In this document: one piece after another, positions 1-8,982 of the stretch | Numbering within the stretch: position 1 is the first letter of the stretch | Layout: each line of letters starts with the position of its first letter | Assembly (NCBI RefSeq): GCF_018811945.1 | Contig: NZ_JACRVU010000016.1 | Span: forward strand, 1,925-62,492 | Source: Gluconobacter sp. P1C6_b | GTDB taxonomy: Bacteria; Pseudomonadota; Alphaproteobacteria; Acetobacterales; Acetobacteraceae | DNA: 60,568 bases | Direction: 5' to 3' | The notes under the pieces: model-generated | The model's database searches: none | Seen by the model: the letters and a program-made list of their open reading frames with translations, nothing else | What the model was told of the DNA's origin: nothing | Program-made: the position numbers and the translations under genes

Positions 1-1
1 G

Positions 2-511
2 GGGTCTGACCGCCGTTACGCGGTGACGATCTCGTTCCAGCAGGCTGTTCTGGGGACGTCCCTGGATCTGACGCTGGGTGAGGGTGGCCACACCGAAGTC
101 CGTATTCCGCCAGGGGTGGAAGATGGCCAGACCCTGCGCGTGCGCGGCAAGGGTGCTCCGGGGCGTCCGGGAATGGACGGGCAGCCGGGTGTGCCGGGGG
201 ACGCGCTTCTGACAATCACGGTCACGCCCGACAGCCGGTATGTCCGTGAGGGGCGCAACCTGCGCATTACGCAGAACCTCGACCTGAAGACAGCTATTTT
301 GGGCGGGAAGATCGCCGTCCCGACGCCCAAGGGCGATGTTTCGGTCAAGATTCCGAAGCATTCAGATAGCGGCAAGGTTCTGCGTCTGTCCGGACGGGGG
401 ATCGCGGGCGATAAAAAGCATCCGGCCGGTGATCTGCTGGTGACGTTGCAGGTGCATATCGGTACTGTCTCCCCCGAGCTGGAGGCCTTCTTCAGCCAGC
501 AGGAGAGCTGA
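2..511 (+). CDS. CbpA/DnaJ-like co-chaperone, C-terminal part (5' end outside window)
   Basis: The frame is open from base 2, so this is the last 169 residues of a longer gene. The two beta-sandwich substrate-binding subdomains of J proteins are visible: one starts at VTISFQQAVLG, the second at LRITQNLDLKTAILGG. The usual GDLLVTLQV element precedes the dimerisation tail. Subdomain 1 runs without a CxxCxGxG zinc finger, so a class B (CbpA-type) protein is more likely than DnaJ itself. J proteins deliver unfolded clients to DnaK in the cytoplasm. The J domain is off the window, so the class call is inferred. The 49-residue gene downstream begins 4 bases after the stop. Confidence 0.85.
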   Translation, partial: GSDRRYAVTISFQQAVLGTSLDLTLGEGGHTEVRIPPGVEDGQTLRVRGKGAPGRPGMDGQPGVPGDALLTITVTPDSRYVREGRNLRITQNLDLKTAILGGKIAVPTPKGDVSVKIPKHSDSGKVLRLSGRGIAGDKKHPAGDLLVTLQVHIGTVSPELEAFFSQQES

Positions 512-515
512 AGAG

Positions 516-665
516 ATGGGGATGGTGCGTCGCGTCCGGTCGAGACTGCCGGAATGGCCGTGGAGTGACATCGTCGGCGGTATTGTGGCGCTGATCTTCG
601 TGACGGTTCTGGGCATTATCAGTACGCATGCACTGATCCTCGCCGGAGAGTGGCATTTGCCCTAA
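516..665 (+). CDS. 49-residue single-pass membrane microprotein
   Basis: A short open frame starts 4 bases after the J-protein stop. It reads MGMVRRVRSRLPEWPW followed by one hydrophobic segment (about residues 19-43) and a short tail. The last codons of the upstream gene contain AGGAGAG, a well-placed ribosome binding site. The basic N-terminus before the helix predicts N-in topology. No family is recognised. The tight spacing to the chaperone gene suggests co-transcription. Being short, it could be spurious, but the ribosome binding site, spacing and clean membrane segment argue for a real gene. Confidence 0.55.
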   Translation: MGMVRRVRSRLPEWPWSDIVGGIVALIFVTVLGIISTHALILAGEWHLP

Positions 666-701
666 GATGCGGCCCGTCTTCTGGTTTCTGACGGGTTCTG
701 C

Positions 702-2201
702 ATGACCGCCTCCTCTTTTTCTCCGGCCGGGGCTTCTGCTCCGGGACTGCGCCGCAGGGCGTTTACCGTCGTTCTGGCCATCGAACTGTGGGAGCGGTTC
801 GGATATTACGGCATGCAGGCTGTCCTGACGCTGTTCATGGTCGAACAGCTCAGAATGGCCGATGCAGCCGCCAATCTTATGATGGGCGCCTTCGGGGCGC
901 TGACCTACATCACGCCTGTCATTGGTGGCGTCATTGGTGACCGCGTGCTGGGTGCGCGGCGGACGATGGTCATGGGGGCTCTGTCCCTGACCTGCGGCTA
1001 TGCCTTTCTGGCCGCAGCGCTTCAGTCCCACACGCTGCTGCTGGTGGCGATGGCGCTGATTTCCACGGGAAACGGCTTGTTCAAGCCCAATGCCGGCAAT
1101 CTGATCCGCCGGATCTACAAGGGTGATGACGCTGCGCTCGATGCGGCCTTCACGCTGTATTACATGTCCGTCAATGTCGGTTCGACCGTCTCCATGTTGC
1201 TCACGCCGTGGCTTCAGATCCATTACGGGGCGCCGGTCGCCTTCGCGACCTGCGCGGTCGGACTGGGGATTGGGCTGCTCTATTATGTGCTGCGCTCCAG
1301 CTGGCTTGAGCCGACGACGCCGGTTTCGGAAAAACAGCCGGTCCCGTTGTCGCGGTTCGGAATGGTTGCGGGTGGTCTTGCTTTGCTGACTGCCTTCAAT
1401 GCCTGGGTTCTGGGCAGTGATACGCTGGCGCGTCTGTGCGTGATTGCGGCGGGGGCTGGACTGGCGGCGATCTGGGTTGCGCTCTATGTGCGGGCACCTC
1501 AGACCGAGCGCCCGGGGCTTCGGCTGACCTATCTGCTGTGTCTGCAGGGCACGATCTATCTCGTGTTCTACCAGCAGATGATGACATCCCTGACGCTGTT
1601 TGCCCTGCGTGGGGTTTCCGGTGACTACCGCATCGGGGGCGTGACGCTCTTTCACATGTCAGCCGGGCAGTTTCAGGTGCTCAACTCCGTCTGGATCATG
1701 GTCCTCAGCCCGGTTCTGGCGTTCCTGTATAACCGGATGGGCCAGCAGCAGAAACAGACATCCCACGCCCGCAAAATGCTTCTCGGTTATGCGATGGTCT
1801 CGATCGGATTTGCGGTCTGGTGGGCGGCGGCCGCTCATGCGGACGGGCTGGTGTCTCCCTGGATCATGGTAGTGGGATACGGCTTCCTGTCTCTGGCGGA
1901 ACTGCTGACGAATGGTCTGGGACTGGCCATCATCGCACGATATTCGCCCGCGCGGCTGAGCGGTTTCATGATGGGGGCGCTTTATCTGCTGTGGGGCATT
2001 GCCATGTATGTGGGCAGCATCATCGCCAATCAGGCGGCACTTCCACCCGAGGTCGTGGCGGGTGGCGGCGGGGCTGCGCTTTATGCCGGGCTGTTCCGGA
2101 CGCTGTGTGAAGTTGCGGCTGCCGTCGTGGTGGTTCTGGCGCTTCTGGAGCCTCTGACTCGGCGATGGGATCGGGAACACGTAACTGTGATCGGAGAATA
2201 A
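702..2201 (+). CDS. POT-family proton-coupled oligopeptide transporter
   Basis: A 499-residue inner-membrane protein of the proton-dependent oligopeptide transporter (POT/PTR2) branch of the major facilitator superfamily. The family motif ExxERFxYYG is present near the N-terminus (ELWERFGYYGMQAV), followed by GAFGALTYITPVIGG and the helix-5 region YYMSVNVGS. Hydrophobic segments are spaced as expected for 12-14 helices, and length is normal for bacterial Dtp proteins. It should import di- and tripeptides with protons. It begins 36 bases after the preceding microprotein. A GC-rich inverted repeat lies just downstream. Substrate range cannot be read from sequence. Confidence 0.9.
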   Translation: MTASSFSPAGASAPGLRRRAFTVVLAIELWERFGYYGMQAVLTLFMVEQLRMADAAANLMMGAFGALTYITPVIGGVIGDRVLGARRTMVMGALSLTCGYAFLAAALQSHTLLLVAMALISTGNGLFKPNAGNLIRRIYKGDDAALDAAFTLYYMSVNVGSTVSMLLTPWLQIHYGAPVAFATCAVGLGIGLLYYVLRSSWLEPTTPVSEKQPVPLSRFGMVAGGLALLTAFNAWVLGSDTLARLCVIAAGAGLAAIWVALYVRAPQTERPGLRLTYLLCLQGTIYLVFYQQMMTSLTLFALRGVSGDYRIGGVTLFHMSAGQFQVLNSVWIMVLSPVLAFLYNRMGQQQKQTSHARKMLLGYAMVSIGFAVWWAAAAHADGLVSPWIMVVGYGFLSLAELLTNGLGLAIIARYSPARLSGFMMGALYLLWGIAMYVGSIIANQAALPPEVVAGGGGAALYAGLFRTLCEVAAAVVVVLALLEPLTRRWDREHVTVIGE

Positions 2202-2234
2202 GCCCCGGAAACTGTAGCGTTAAACTTTTTGTAA

Positions 2235-2253
2235 TCCGGGAGAAATCTCCGGA
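2235..2253 (+). terminator. inverted repeat after the POT gene, possible terminator
   Basis: TCCGG...CCGGA with an inner AGA/TCT and a 2-base loop lies 34 bases after the POT stop. It is followed by an A-rich, not T-rich, stretch, so intrinsic termination on the plus strand would be weak. Confidence 0.35.
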
Positions 2254-2400
2254 TAAAAATTTCGTGGTCTGCTTCGGGACTGTGTCGAGAAAGGCATATT
2301 ACGAAAACAGAGGTCTTCCACACTCTATTCTGGACCGTTTCCGGACTGTATGACAGGGGCCAGCAACAGCCTCAGGTGCTGTCGGCTGTAATGGTGTCAC

Positions 2401-3981
2401 ATGGAGACAGTTTGGAAGATGGGGAAGTTCGGGCAGGATTGGACGAAAGCGCTGTTGACGGCCTGTGCCATGACAGCGGTGCTTCCTGGCATTACTGCCG
2501 TTGGCCATGCACAGACGACACCAGCCGGCGTTGTTGACGGCCATCAGAAAGCTGCTGCCAGAACCAGCACGGCGACCATGGGCACCCCGCAGATCCGGAC
2601 GAAATCCATTTCTCCGGTTCCCCTGCTGGTTAAACCGGCTCCGACAAAGACAGGCGTCGAGACCGCAGCGAAAACGTCCGACACGACGGAAAGCCGTTTC
2701 TTCCCGGCATCGTTCCATGACTGGCTGACCCAGAGCACCATGACGGGTGACTGGGGTGGCTGGCGCACCTGGCTGACCGACAAGGGCATCAATATCGGTG
2801 GACATTATCTTGAGGACAGCGCCGGCAATCCGATGGGCGGCAAGACCAAGGCCGTGCGTTATGCGGATGAGTTCGGCATCAATGTCGACTTCAACCTCAA
2901 GAAGCTGACAGGCCTGAATCTCGGCATGTTCCATACGCTGATCACAGCCCGTCAGGGTCTGGGCATCGGCGCTACGCTTCCGGCGCTGGACAGCCCGCAG
3001 CAGATTTTCGGCTCGGGTGAGACGGTGCGTCTGACACGTCTGTCCTGGGAAATGCCCTGGAACAAATACGTCACGACTGAGGTCGGTGAGATCAACACCG
3101 AAAACGATTTCGAGCAGTCTTCGGTCTACTGGGGCATGAGCCAGTATTGCCAGTTCGAATCCAATGCGATCTGCGGCATGCCGCAGTCCATTGCGATGAA
3201 CTCGGGCTATGGCTGGTATCCCACGGCTCATCCGGGCGCCTGGGTAAAGTTCTATCCGGCCGGAAACGACCATTATCTGGTGCAGTTCGGTGCGTATTCG
3301 GTCGATCCGGTGATTTCGAACACGCATAACGGCTGGAAGCTGAACCTCCACGATGCGACCGGCACCTATCTGCCGTTCCAGCTTGGCTGGCATCAGGGCG
3401 GCAAGGACGATTACAGCGGTCCGCTCCAGACCAACATCAAAATCGGCGGCTACTGGGATACGTCCGAAGTCAGTGATGTCTATTCCCATCTTGGAACTTT
3501 CGGTGTGCCAGCGCAGTATCTGATTTCGGCGCCGAGTGAAAAGGTCCGCGGCCGGTTTGGTGGCTGGTTCCAGTTCGACCGCATGCTTCAGCGTGATGAG
3601 GCCGATCCGAACCGCGGCACGACGCTGTTCACGTCCTTTACGTGGGGTGATCCGCGCACATCCGTCGCACCGTATTTCATCACCTGGGGTGTGACCCGCA
3701 AGGGTACGTTCCGCAGCCGCCCGAACGATACGATCAGCATCGGCATGAAGATGCTGTGGGTGAACCCGAAGCTGACCATCTGGGCGCGTCAGATGCAGGC
3801 GGCCGGTGCCGAAGGCATTAACAAGCCGTCCGGCGAGCATGCGCTTGAGCTGAACTATGGCTGGCGCCCGACGCCCTGGCTCGTGATCCGTCCGGGTGCG
3901 CAGTATATCTGGAGCACGGGCGGTACGAACCGCTACAAAAACCCGCTGCTTCTGGATTTCGAGACGGGTATCACGTTCTGA
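2401..3981 (+). CDS. OprB-family carbohydrate-selective porin (first copy)
   Basis: An outer-membrane beta-barrel porin for diffusion of sugars. After an N-terminal signal peptide ending near GHAQT comes a low-complexity Thr/Lys spacer, then the OprB hallmark MTGDWGGWRTWLTDKGI and alternating amphipathic strands to a C-terminal phenylalanine (ETGITF), the usual signal for BAM insertion. Length 526 residues is typical. The start is uncertain: ATG at 2419 (MGKFGQDW) gives a more compact signal peptide, and neither start has a convincing ribosome binding site. A second OprB copy lies about 2.5 kb downstream on the other strand, beyond the TonB receptor. The gene ends at a strong bidirectional terminator. 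Confidence 0.9.
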   Translation: METVWKMGKFGQDWTKALLTACAMTAVLPGITAVGHAQTTPAGVVDGHQKAAARTSTATMGTPQIRTKSISPVPLLVKPAPTKTGVETAAKTSDTTESRFFPASFHDWLTQSTMTGDWGGWRTWLTDKGINIGGHYLEDSAGNPMGGKTKAVRYADEFGINVDFNLKKLTGLNLGMFHTLITARQGLGIGATLPALDSPQQIFGSGETVRLTRLSWEMPWNKYVTTEVGEINTENDFEQSSVYWGMSQYCQFESNAICGMPQSIAMNSGYGWYPTAHPGAWVKFYPAGNDHYLVQFGAYSVDPVISNTHNGWKLNLHDATGTYLPFQLGWHQGGKDDYSGPLQTNIKIGGYWDTSEVSDVYSHLGTFGVPAQYLISAPSEKVRGRFGGWFQFDRMLQRDEADPNRGTTLFTSFTWGDPRTSVAPYFITWGVTRKGTFRSRPNDTISIGMKMLWVNPKLTIWARQMQAAGAEGINKPSGEHALELNYGWRPTPWLVIRPGAQYIWSTGGTNRYKNPLLLDFETGITF

Positions 3982-4008
3982 TCTTTGCTGATCGGAAGAC
4001 CTGACATG

Positions 4009-4045
4009 AAAAACGCGCCGCTCCTGCAAAGGAGGGCGCGTTTTT
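4009..4045. terminator. bidirectional intrinsic terminator
   Basis: AAAAACGCGCC and GGCGCGTTTTT flank an inner CTCC/GGAG stem with a 6-base loop. The A and T runs at both ends let it serve both the OprB gene (plus) and the convergent TonB receptor (minus). Confidence 0.85.
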
Positions 4046-4068
4046 CGTTTTCGGCGGTGTGAGACGGA

Positions 4069-6318
4069 TTACAGATCTGTCGTGAAGGAGAATTTGAAGG
4101 TGCGGGGCATGCCCTGCATCAGATAGCCGTTGAAGGCCGAAGACCAGTAGCGCGTATTGGCCAAATTATCGACGCCGAAGCGCAGCGTGACGGGCGTGTG
4201 ATGTGTCACAAACGTATAGCGTCCCGCCAGATCGAAGCGTGTCCAGACCGGAATGTGCAGCGTATTGGCCGTGTTGACCCACTGCTTGCCGGTGTTGACT
4301 ACGCGCCCCACGACCGTAGCACCCTTGAGAAACGGCAGATCGTATTCGAGATTGCCGTTGATCGTGTAGTTCGGCACGCCGATGGCCGTGTTGCCGTCCT
4401 GAAGGCCGCCTGCCGTATGGCGCAGATCCGCCTGAATCACCGTGCCTCCGCCATTGAAGCGCAGGCCGGGCAGGATCTCCCCATTCAACGTCAGTTCGAT
4501 ACCGCGATTGCGTTGCAGACCGTCTTCGCGAAACGCGAATTCACCCGTATTGCCGACCGCCACGGAATAGGCATTGGGCTGTGAAATCTCATAAACGGCA
4601 AGCGCGGCGCTGAAGCGGCCCGTGTCGTATTTCGCGCCGACTTCATACTGGGTGGATTTATAGGGCGGGAAGATCTCCCCCACGTTCTGAACGTTTCCGG
4701 TCGCCGTCGGCCCCTGCGAGAGGCCCTCGATCCTGTTGAAATACAACGACGTCCGACGTGTCGGATGGATGACCAGCCCGACGACAGGGGTGATGGCGTC
4801 CTGGTCATAATGGCTGCTCATCGCGCCCTGGCCGGTCGTGCTGTAATTATAGCCGTTGATGAGCATGTTCTGGTATCGGAAGCCGCCTGTCAGGGCGACT
4901 CGGTCATGGAAGAACGACATCGTGTCCGAGAAGAACAGGCTGTACAGGCGGGTTCGGCTGATCGTCTGCGGATCGTTGACGACGCCACCGGCAAAGGTCT
5001 CGGCGGGGGCGGCAAACTGTGGCGTGTTGTAGATGTTGGTCGTACCGGGTGTAAGCGCCATCGCATAGGCAGCTGCGCTGTCTTCCCACAGGCCGGAGCC
5101 GCCGGCGTTGATCTCGTGGCGGACCGGGCCGGTGCGGAAATGGGCGCGAACACCTGCACGGGTGCTCTCATTGGTCTGATCGTACGGCACATACATGGCA
5201 CCGGCGGTTCCGGCGCCGGTGGCGGCATCGGTGACGGTCGGGTTGGAGTAATTACCCTTCTCGTTGCTGGTCAGGGCCCCGAAGGCGCCATAGAGCGTGA
5301 CGTTCTTCGTCAGGTCATGCTCGACGTTGAGCATGCCGAAGACATAGTTCAGGTCGTTATAGGCCCAGCGCTGACCGAAATTGTGCGAGGGCGCAGCGGG
5401 GCGCGGAACGGATGTGACATCGCTGCCCAGGAAGATCGCGGGTCGCCCACCATTCACACCCTGGTTTTCGTAATCGATATCCATGGTGATGCGGGTGCGG
5501 TTGCTGCGGTCATGCCAGTCGAAATCCGCGCCGAGCGTTGTGGAATGGCGGTATTCATCCGTGACGGCATCCTCGCCGCTCTTGCCTGCGACGTTCAGCC
5601 GCACGCCAAAGGCCTTGTCCTCGCCGAAACGACGGCCGACATCGATGCTGCCACCGCCCATGGCGCTGCTGGTGTAATCACCCGTGATGCGGGTGAGGGG
5701 GGCGTTCGTCGCGTGCTTGAACAGCAGATTGATATTGCCGCCAATGGCTGATCCGCTCGGTGCTGCGCCGTTGAGGAACGCGCTGGCACCGTTGAGAACC
5801 TGTACCTGATCATACAGTTCGGGCGAGACGAGCTGACGAGGGGTGATGCCGTACAGGCCGTTGATCGACACGTCGTCGCCATCAACGGCGAAACCGCGAA
5901 TGACGAACATTTCCGAGAAATTGCCGTAGCCGAAAGTGGTGCGGACGGTGGGATCGTTTTCCAGAACTTCGCCCAGTGTCTGGGACTGCTGGTTCAGGAT
6001 CAGGCTGGAGTTATAGCTGCGGATGTTGAACGGAACGTCCAGCCCTTTCTTGTTGCCCAATGCCCCGAGCTGTCCTCCGCTGCTGACCTGCATCTGGTCC
6101 CGCTTTCTGGCCCGGACCACGATCTCCTCGTCAGGTGTAACCTGCGCGGCAGCAGTGGCAGGCCTGGCGGCTGGCTTGGTTTTGGGTGCCGTGGCGGTCG
6201 GCGTGGCCGGGACAGGATCGGCTGCGAGAACGGGGAAGGCTGTTCCTGCCAGAAGCAGGCAGGACAGGCGCGCAGCCCGCAATGGGCGTAAGAACGGTGC
6301 AGAAAGCGATGCGCGCAC
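4069..6318 (-). CDS. TonB-dependent siderophore receptor
   Basis: A 749-residue outer-membrane receptor starting at GTG (position 6318), with CGAGG five bases upstream as ribosome binding site. Order of parts: signal peptide ending near VLAADP, a Pro/Ala/Thr linker, a TonB-box-like EEIVVRA, a plug domain (about residues 85-200, with LGEVLENDPTVRT and FVIRGFAVDGDDVSINGLYG), then the barrel ending TFKFSFTTDL. The architecture and internal motifs resemble the FhuA/FcuA siderophore-receptor subfamily. It takes up a ferric siderophore using TonB-ExbBD energy. A Fur-box-like palindrome lies 45 bases upstream. The actual ligand is unknown. Confidence 0.9.
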   Translation of the reverse strand: MRASLSAPFLRPLRAARLSCLLLAGTAFPVLAADPVPATPTATAPKTKPAARPATAAAQVTPDEEIVVRARKRDQMQVSSGGQLGALGNKKGLDVPFNIRSYNSSLILNQQSQTLGEVLENDPTVRTTFGYGNFSEMFVIRGFAVDGDDVSINGLYGITPRQLVSPELYDQVQVLNGASAFLNGAAPSGSAIGGNINLLFKHATNAPLTRITGDYTSSAMGGGSIDVGRRFGEDKAFGVRLNVAGKSGEDAVTDEYRHSTTLGADFDWHDRSNRTRITMDIDYENQGVNGGRPAIFLGSDVTSVPRPAAPSHNFGQRWAYNDLNYVFGMLNVEHDLTKNVTLYGAFGALTSNEKGNYSNPTVTDAATGAGTAGAMYVPYDQTNESTRAGVRAHFRTGPVRHEINAGGSGLWEDSAAAYAMALTPGTTNIYNTPQFAAPAETFAGGVVNDPQTISRTRLYSLFFSDTMSFFHDRVALTGGFRYQNMLINGYNYSTTGQGAMSSHYDQDAITPVVGLVIHPTRRTSLYFNRIEGLSQGPTATGNVQNVGEIFPPYKSTQYEVGAKYDTGRFSAALAVYEISQPNAYSVAVGNTGEFAFREDGLQRNRGIELTLNGEILPGLRFNGGGTVIQADLRHTAGGLQDGNTAIGVPNYTINGNLEYDLPFLKGATVVGRVVNTGKQWVNTANTLHIPVWTRFDLAGRYTFVTHHTPVTLRFGVDNLANTRYWSSAFNGYLMQGMPRTFKFSFTTDL

Positions 6319-6362
6319 GAAAACCTCGGAACAATGAACAGTCTAGCGGGTTATCGGTATAA

Positions 6363-6377
6363 TGCGAGTTATTCGCA
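6363..6377 (-). promoter_or_regulatory. Fur-box-like palindrome upstream of the TonB receptor
   Basis: TGCGA-GTTAT-TCGCA is a perfect 5-base inverted repeat with a 5-base spacer, AT-rich at its centre. Read on the minus strand, TTGCGA could be a -35 element and GATAAC, 17 bases on, a -10, so a repressor bound here would block the promoter. Position and form fit iron-dependent control by Fur, but the exact consensus in this genus is not something I can confirm. Confidence 0.5.
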
Positions 6378-6411
6378 ACTAAATTGTGATTACCGAAGGT
6401 GACCGGACACG

Positions 6412-6437
6412 AAAAAGCGGGACCCTTCAGGCCCCGC
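6412..6437 (-). terminator. intrinsic terminator of the second OprB gene
   Basis: On the minus strand, a GCGGG/CCCGC stem with an inner CC/GG pair and one mismatch is followed by a run of five T, about 30 bases after the OprB stop. Confidence 0.7.
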
Positions 6438-6466
6438 CTTGCAGAAAAACCGCTGTGTTCCGCGTG

Positions 6467-8026
6467 TCAGAGAACGACGGTGAACTGAACGCCCAGAACG
6501 GCAGCATCATGGAAGGTCGTCGTGGCACTGGGGCGCTGGATGTACTGGAAGTCCGGCTGAAGCGCCATCGCCCGGGCGATATGGGCAGAATAGAACAGTT
6601 CGTACACGTTCTCGTGGCTCTGCGGACCGTAGACCGCCCCCCACTGGTTGTCCTGATAGGGCAGACCAAGCGCCAGGGACGATTCCTGCTGCAGGGCCGC
6701 CGTGTGGCTCATGTCGAAATGCTGGTACATCGCGCCGACCGTATCGAGCGGACGGCCCCAGGCGGAGCCGGTATCGACCAGACCGGCCCATTCATGGTCA
6801 CGCATCGCAACGGTCTTGCCATCGCTGTACATCGCGCCTGCCATGGCGATCAGCCCGTTCGTGTTGCCGGGGCCATTGCGAACCAGCATCTGGTCGAGGA
6901 TGAGCCAGGCGCTGTTACGGCCTGCCTCGTAGCGGCGGGGCTGTCCCGTGAGCTGCCAGGAATTGCCGTGAATGTCTTCGTACAGGTTCAGATAGCGCGA
7001 ATTGTCGTAGGAATAACCAATGACATAATGCCCCTGAAGCTGATTGTGGCCGAACCTGGGGGTCCAGCCGATTTCAACCGGGGTGGAGAACTTGCCCAGG
7101 CCCGACTGCGCCCAGGACCAGCCCGAGATACCGCCGTTATAGGAATGCGGGCTGACCGCGAAGAGGCCTGCCATGATATAGGTGTCCATGGTCGGCATGG
7201 CCCGGACGACGGCGCCCAGATTGCCCGACGGCCAGTCACGATTGCCTTCCGTATATTTGTTCGGCGCGGGATTGCCGCACATGGCGACGTTCATGAAGTC
7301 GCAGAACAGCGGGGAGGCGGCAAAGAAGCTGCCGACCGGAATCCAACCCGCGCTGACATCGATGCGGTTATGAACGAAGGACATCTCGCCATACATCGCG
7401 ACCATGTGCGCCACCACGTTGCCTCGGGCGCCGTAGATCTGCTGCACGCCAGCGATGGAGTCGCCGAAATTGCGCGAAACGCTCTGGCCATGGCCGTTGA
7501 CGATCAGGGTATGCGTCCAGAAGTTCCGTACACCGGCGAGCTTGTCCCAGTCGATATCCAGTTCGATGCCGAACTGTCCGGCGTCGGAATAGGCACGCTC
7601 CTTGCCGCCCGTGAAATTACCGGCAAACTCCTCGTTGATGGCGGCCATGAGGTGGATGCCGCGCTTGAGGAGCCACGGCTGCACGCCGCCCCAGTCTCCC
7701 AGGAAATGCTGCGATCCCATGGGCGCGGAAAAATACGGTCCCGGATCCCCTTCCGTCTGGGCGAAGCCGGAGACGGTGTTCTGCATGATGGGCGTGTTGC
7801 TGCCCCCATTGGCCGGTGTCTCGCTGTTCTGGGGGGCAGGAGACGACAGGGCAGCAGCTCTGGAAACGCGGTGGCGGGCGCTGTTGGGGTCAGGATCGGA
7901 CTGCGCCTGAGCGCTGTCGACGGCGGCAGACAGCATGGAAACGGAAAAAAGCCCCATCAGGACAGACCGCAGGTGTTCGGAACGGATTCGGGAAGAAGTC
8001 CGGGCGAAAGAAGCGAGTACAGGCAT
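6467..8026 (-). CDS. OprB-family carbohydrate-selective porin (second copy)
   Basis: A second OprB-type outer-membrane porin, about 519 residues. ATG at 8026 gives MPVLASFARTSSRIRSEHL, then a hydrophobic stretch ending DSAQAQ, a plausible signal peptide. A longer in-frame extension to 8416 reads as random and runs into the divergent gene, so I reject it. The hallmark LGDWGGVQPWLLKRGI opens the barrel and the last strand ends VQFTVVL. It differs enough from the first copy to suggest a different substrate. It is transcribed toward the TonB receptor promoter region and ends at an intrinsic terminator. No clear ribosome binding site is seen. Confidence 0.85.
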   Translation of the reverse strand: MPVLASFARTSSRIRSEHLRSVLMGLFSVSMLSAAVDSAQAQSDPDPNSARHRVSRAAALSSPAPQNSETPANGGSNTPIMQNTVSGFAQTEGDPGPYFSAPMGSQHFLGDWGGVQPWLLKRGIHLMAAINEEFAGNFTGGKERAYSDAGQFGIELDIDWDKLAGVRNFWTHTLIVNGHGQSVSRNFGDSIAGVQQIYGARGNVVAHMVAMYGEMSFVHNRIDVSAGWIPVGSFFAASPLFCDFMNVAMCGNPAPNKYTEGNRDWPSGNLGAVVRAMPTMDTYIMAGLFAVSPHSYNGGISGWSWAQSGLGKFSTPVEIGWTPRFGHNQLQGHYVIGYSYDNSRYLNLYEDIHGNSWQLTGQPRRYEAGRNSAWLILDQMLVRNGPGNTNGLIAMAGAMYSDGKTVAMRDHEWAGLVDTGSAWGRPLDTVGAMYQHFDMSHTAALQQESSLALGLPYQDNQWGAVYGPQSHENVYELFYSAHIARAMALQPDFQYIQRPSATTTFHDAAVLGVQFTVVL

Positions 8027-8323
8027 GAAGCGGGCGGGGCCTTTGCAATGGAGTTGGTGAAACGGGAGCCTGGTGGTGGTCCAGAGCTGCTGAGAGCGGT
8101 GTATCCCTGAAGATCCTGTCAGGGGCAGAATGGGTCCCGAGGCGCCAGTATTGGAAGAAAGGCGTCGAAAAGAAGGCGCCACCGGGGTTCGAGGGTACTG
8201 AACGCATCGGTCCGGAAGATGTTGCTCCAACCGGGGTTCAGAGGAAGATTTGCCAAAGCAGAGAAGTCCTGTAGCGTAAAAGTCAGAGAATTTCTCATTT
8301 TTTTCATTACAGGAGATTGCCAG

Positions 8324-8950
8324 ATGTCCATTCGCTCCCTGCTGGCCCGGAGTTTTCTTGGCGTTTCGCTTGCCGTGGTCCCTGTTACCGGAATGATTAT
8401 CACCGAGCAGGCTCACGCCGCCATCCCGGCGCCAACTGTTCCGCTAAAGTTGATGGCGGTGGCCGTTCAGGGCAACAGCCAGGTTCCGACGGCGGATATT
8501 CTGCAGGCCTTCGGTCATCACGCGGGCGACATGGTCACGCGCGATGAGCTGGCCGCTGCGCAGAAGCGCGTAGGCGATCTGTATTCGGCCCGGAAGGTGG
8601 GTGTCAGCCTCGGAGAACAGCTGCGGATTTCCGGCAAGGCCGTCTCCGTCAAGCTGGTCATCGAGGAGCAGGCTGCCGGCGCAACAACTCCGACCGCTCT
8701 GGTGCTCGACAGGGTAGAGTTCCAAGGGAACAAAAAGGTTTCGACCGCTGATCTGGAAGCGGCGACAAAGCTTCGGGCCGGCGGCCCCGTTACGAACGAG
8801 CTTCTATCCGCGGACATGCAGGCCATTCAGGCCCTGTACAAGAGCAAGAAAGCGTCCGGTTCAATCCAGCCTCAGGCGACCTATCCGAACCATGACCAGC
8901 ATGTGGTGCTCGTCTGGAGCATTCACGAGCAGGACCAGGCCGGAAACTGA
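8324..8950 (+). CDS. periplasmic protein made of two POTRA domains, no barrel
   Basis: A 208-residue protein with a signal peptide (MSIRSLLARS, then a hydrophobic core ending AHAAIPAP). AGGAGA sits 9 bases before the ATG, which decides this start over an upstream in-frame one. Two tandem POTRA-like units follow: about residues 45-115 (LMAVAVQGNSQVPTADI) and 125-200 (LDRVEFQGNKKVSTADL). Both show the beta-alpha-alpha-beta-beta pattern seen in BamA, TamA and TpsB. No outer-membrane barrel follows, so it may act as a free periplasmic adaptor for an outer-membrane assembly or secretion machine. The function is inferred from the fold only. Confidence 0.75.
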   Translation: MSIRSLLARSFLGVSLAVVPVTGMIITEQAHAAIPAPTVPLKLMAVAVQGNSQVPTADILQAFGHHAGDMVTRDELAAAQKRVGDLYSARKVGVSLGEQLRISGKAVSVKLVIEEQAAGATTPTALVLDRVEFQGNKKVSTADLEAATKLRAGGPVTNELLSADMQAIQALYKSKKASGSIQPQATYPNHDQHVVLVWSIHEQDQAGN

Positions 8951-8982
8951 CCGTCAGGCCTGCGTCCCGCCAGAAACGCCGT

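Noticed and set aside
2299-4029. 576-residue open frame on the minus strand over the first OprB gene
   Set aside because: Composition (high Arg, His, Gly) and lack of any domain show it is a mirror frame of a real high-GC gene, which has a signal peptide and family hallmarks.
6386-8110. 574-residue plus-strand frame over the second OprB gene
   Set aside because: Antisense shadow of OprB; no recognisable protein, and it covers the OprB terminator and signal peptide.
8027-8416. 130-residue N-terminal extension of the second OprB
   Set aside because: It has no signal-peptide logic and overlaps the divergent POTRA gene; ATG 8026 gives a normal export signal.
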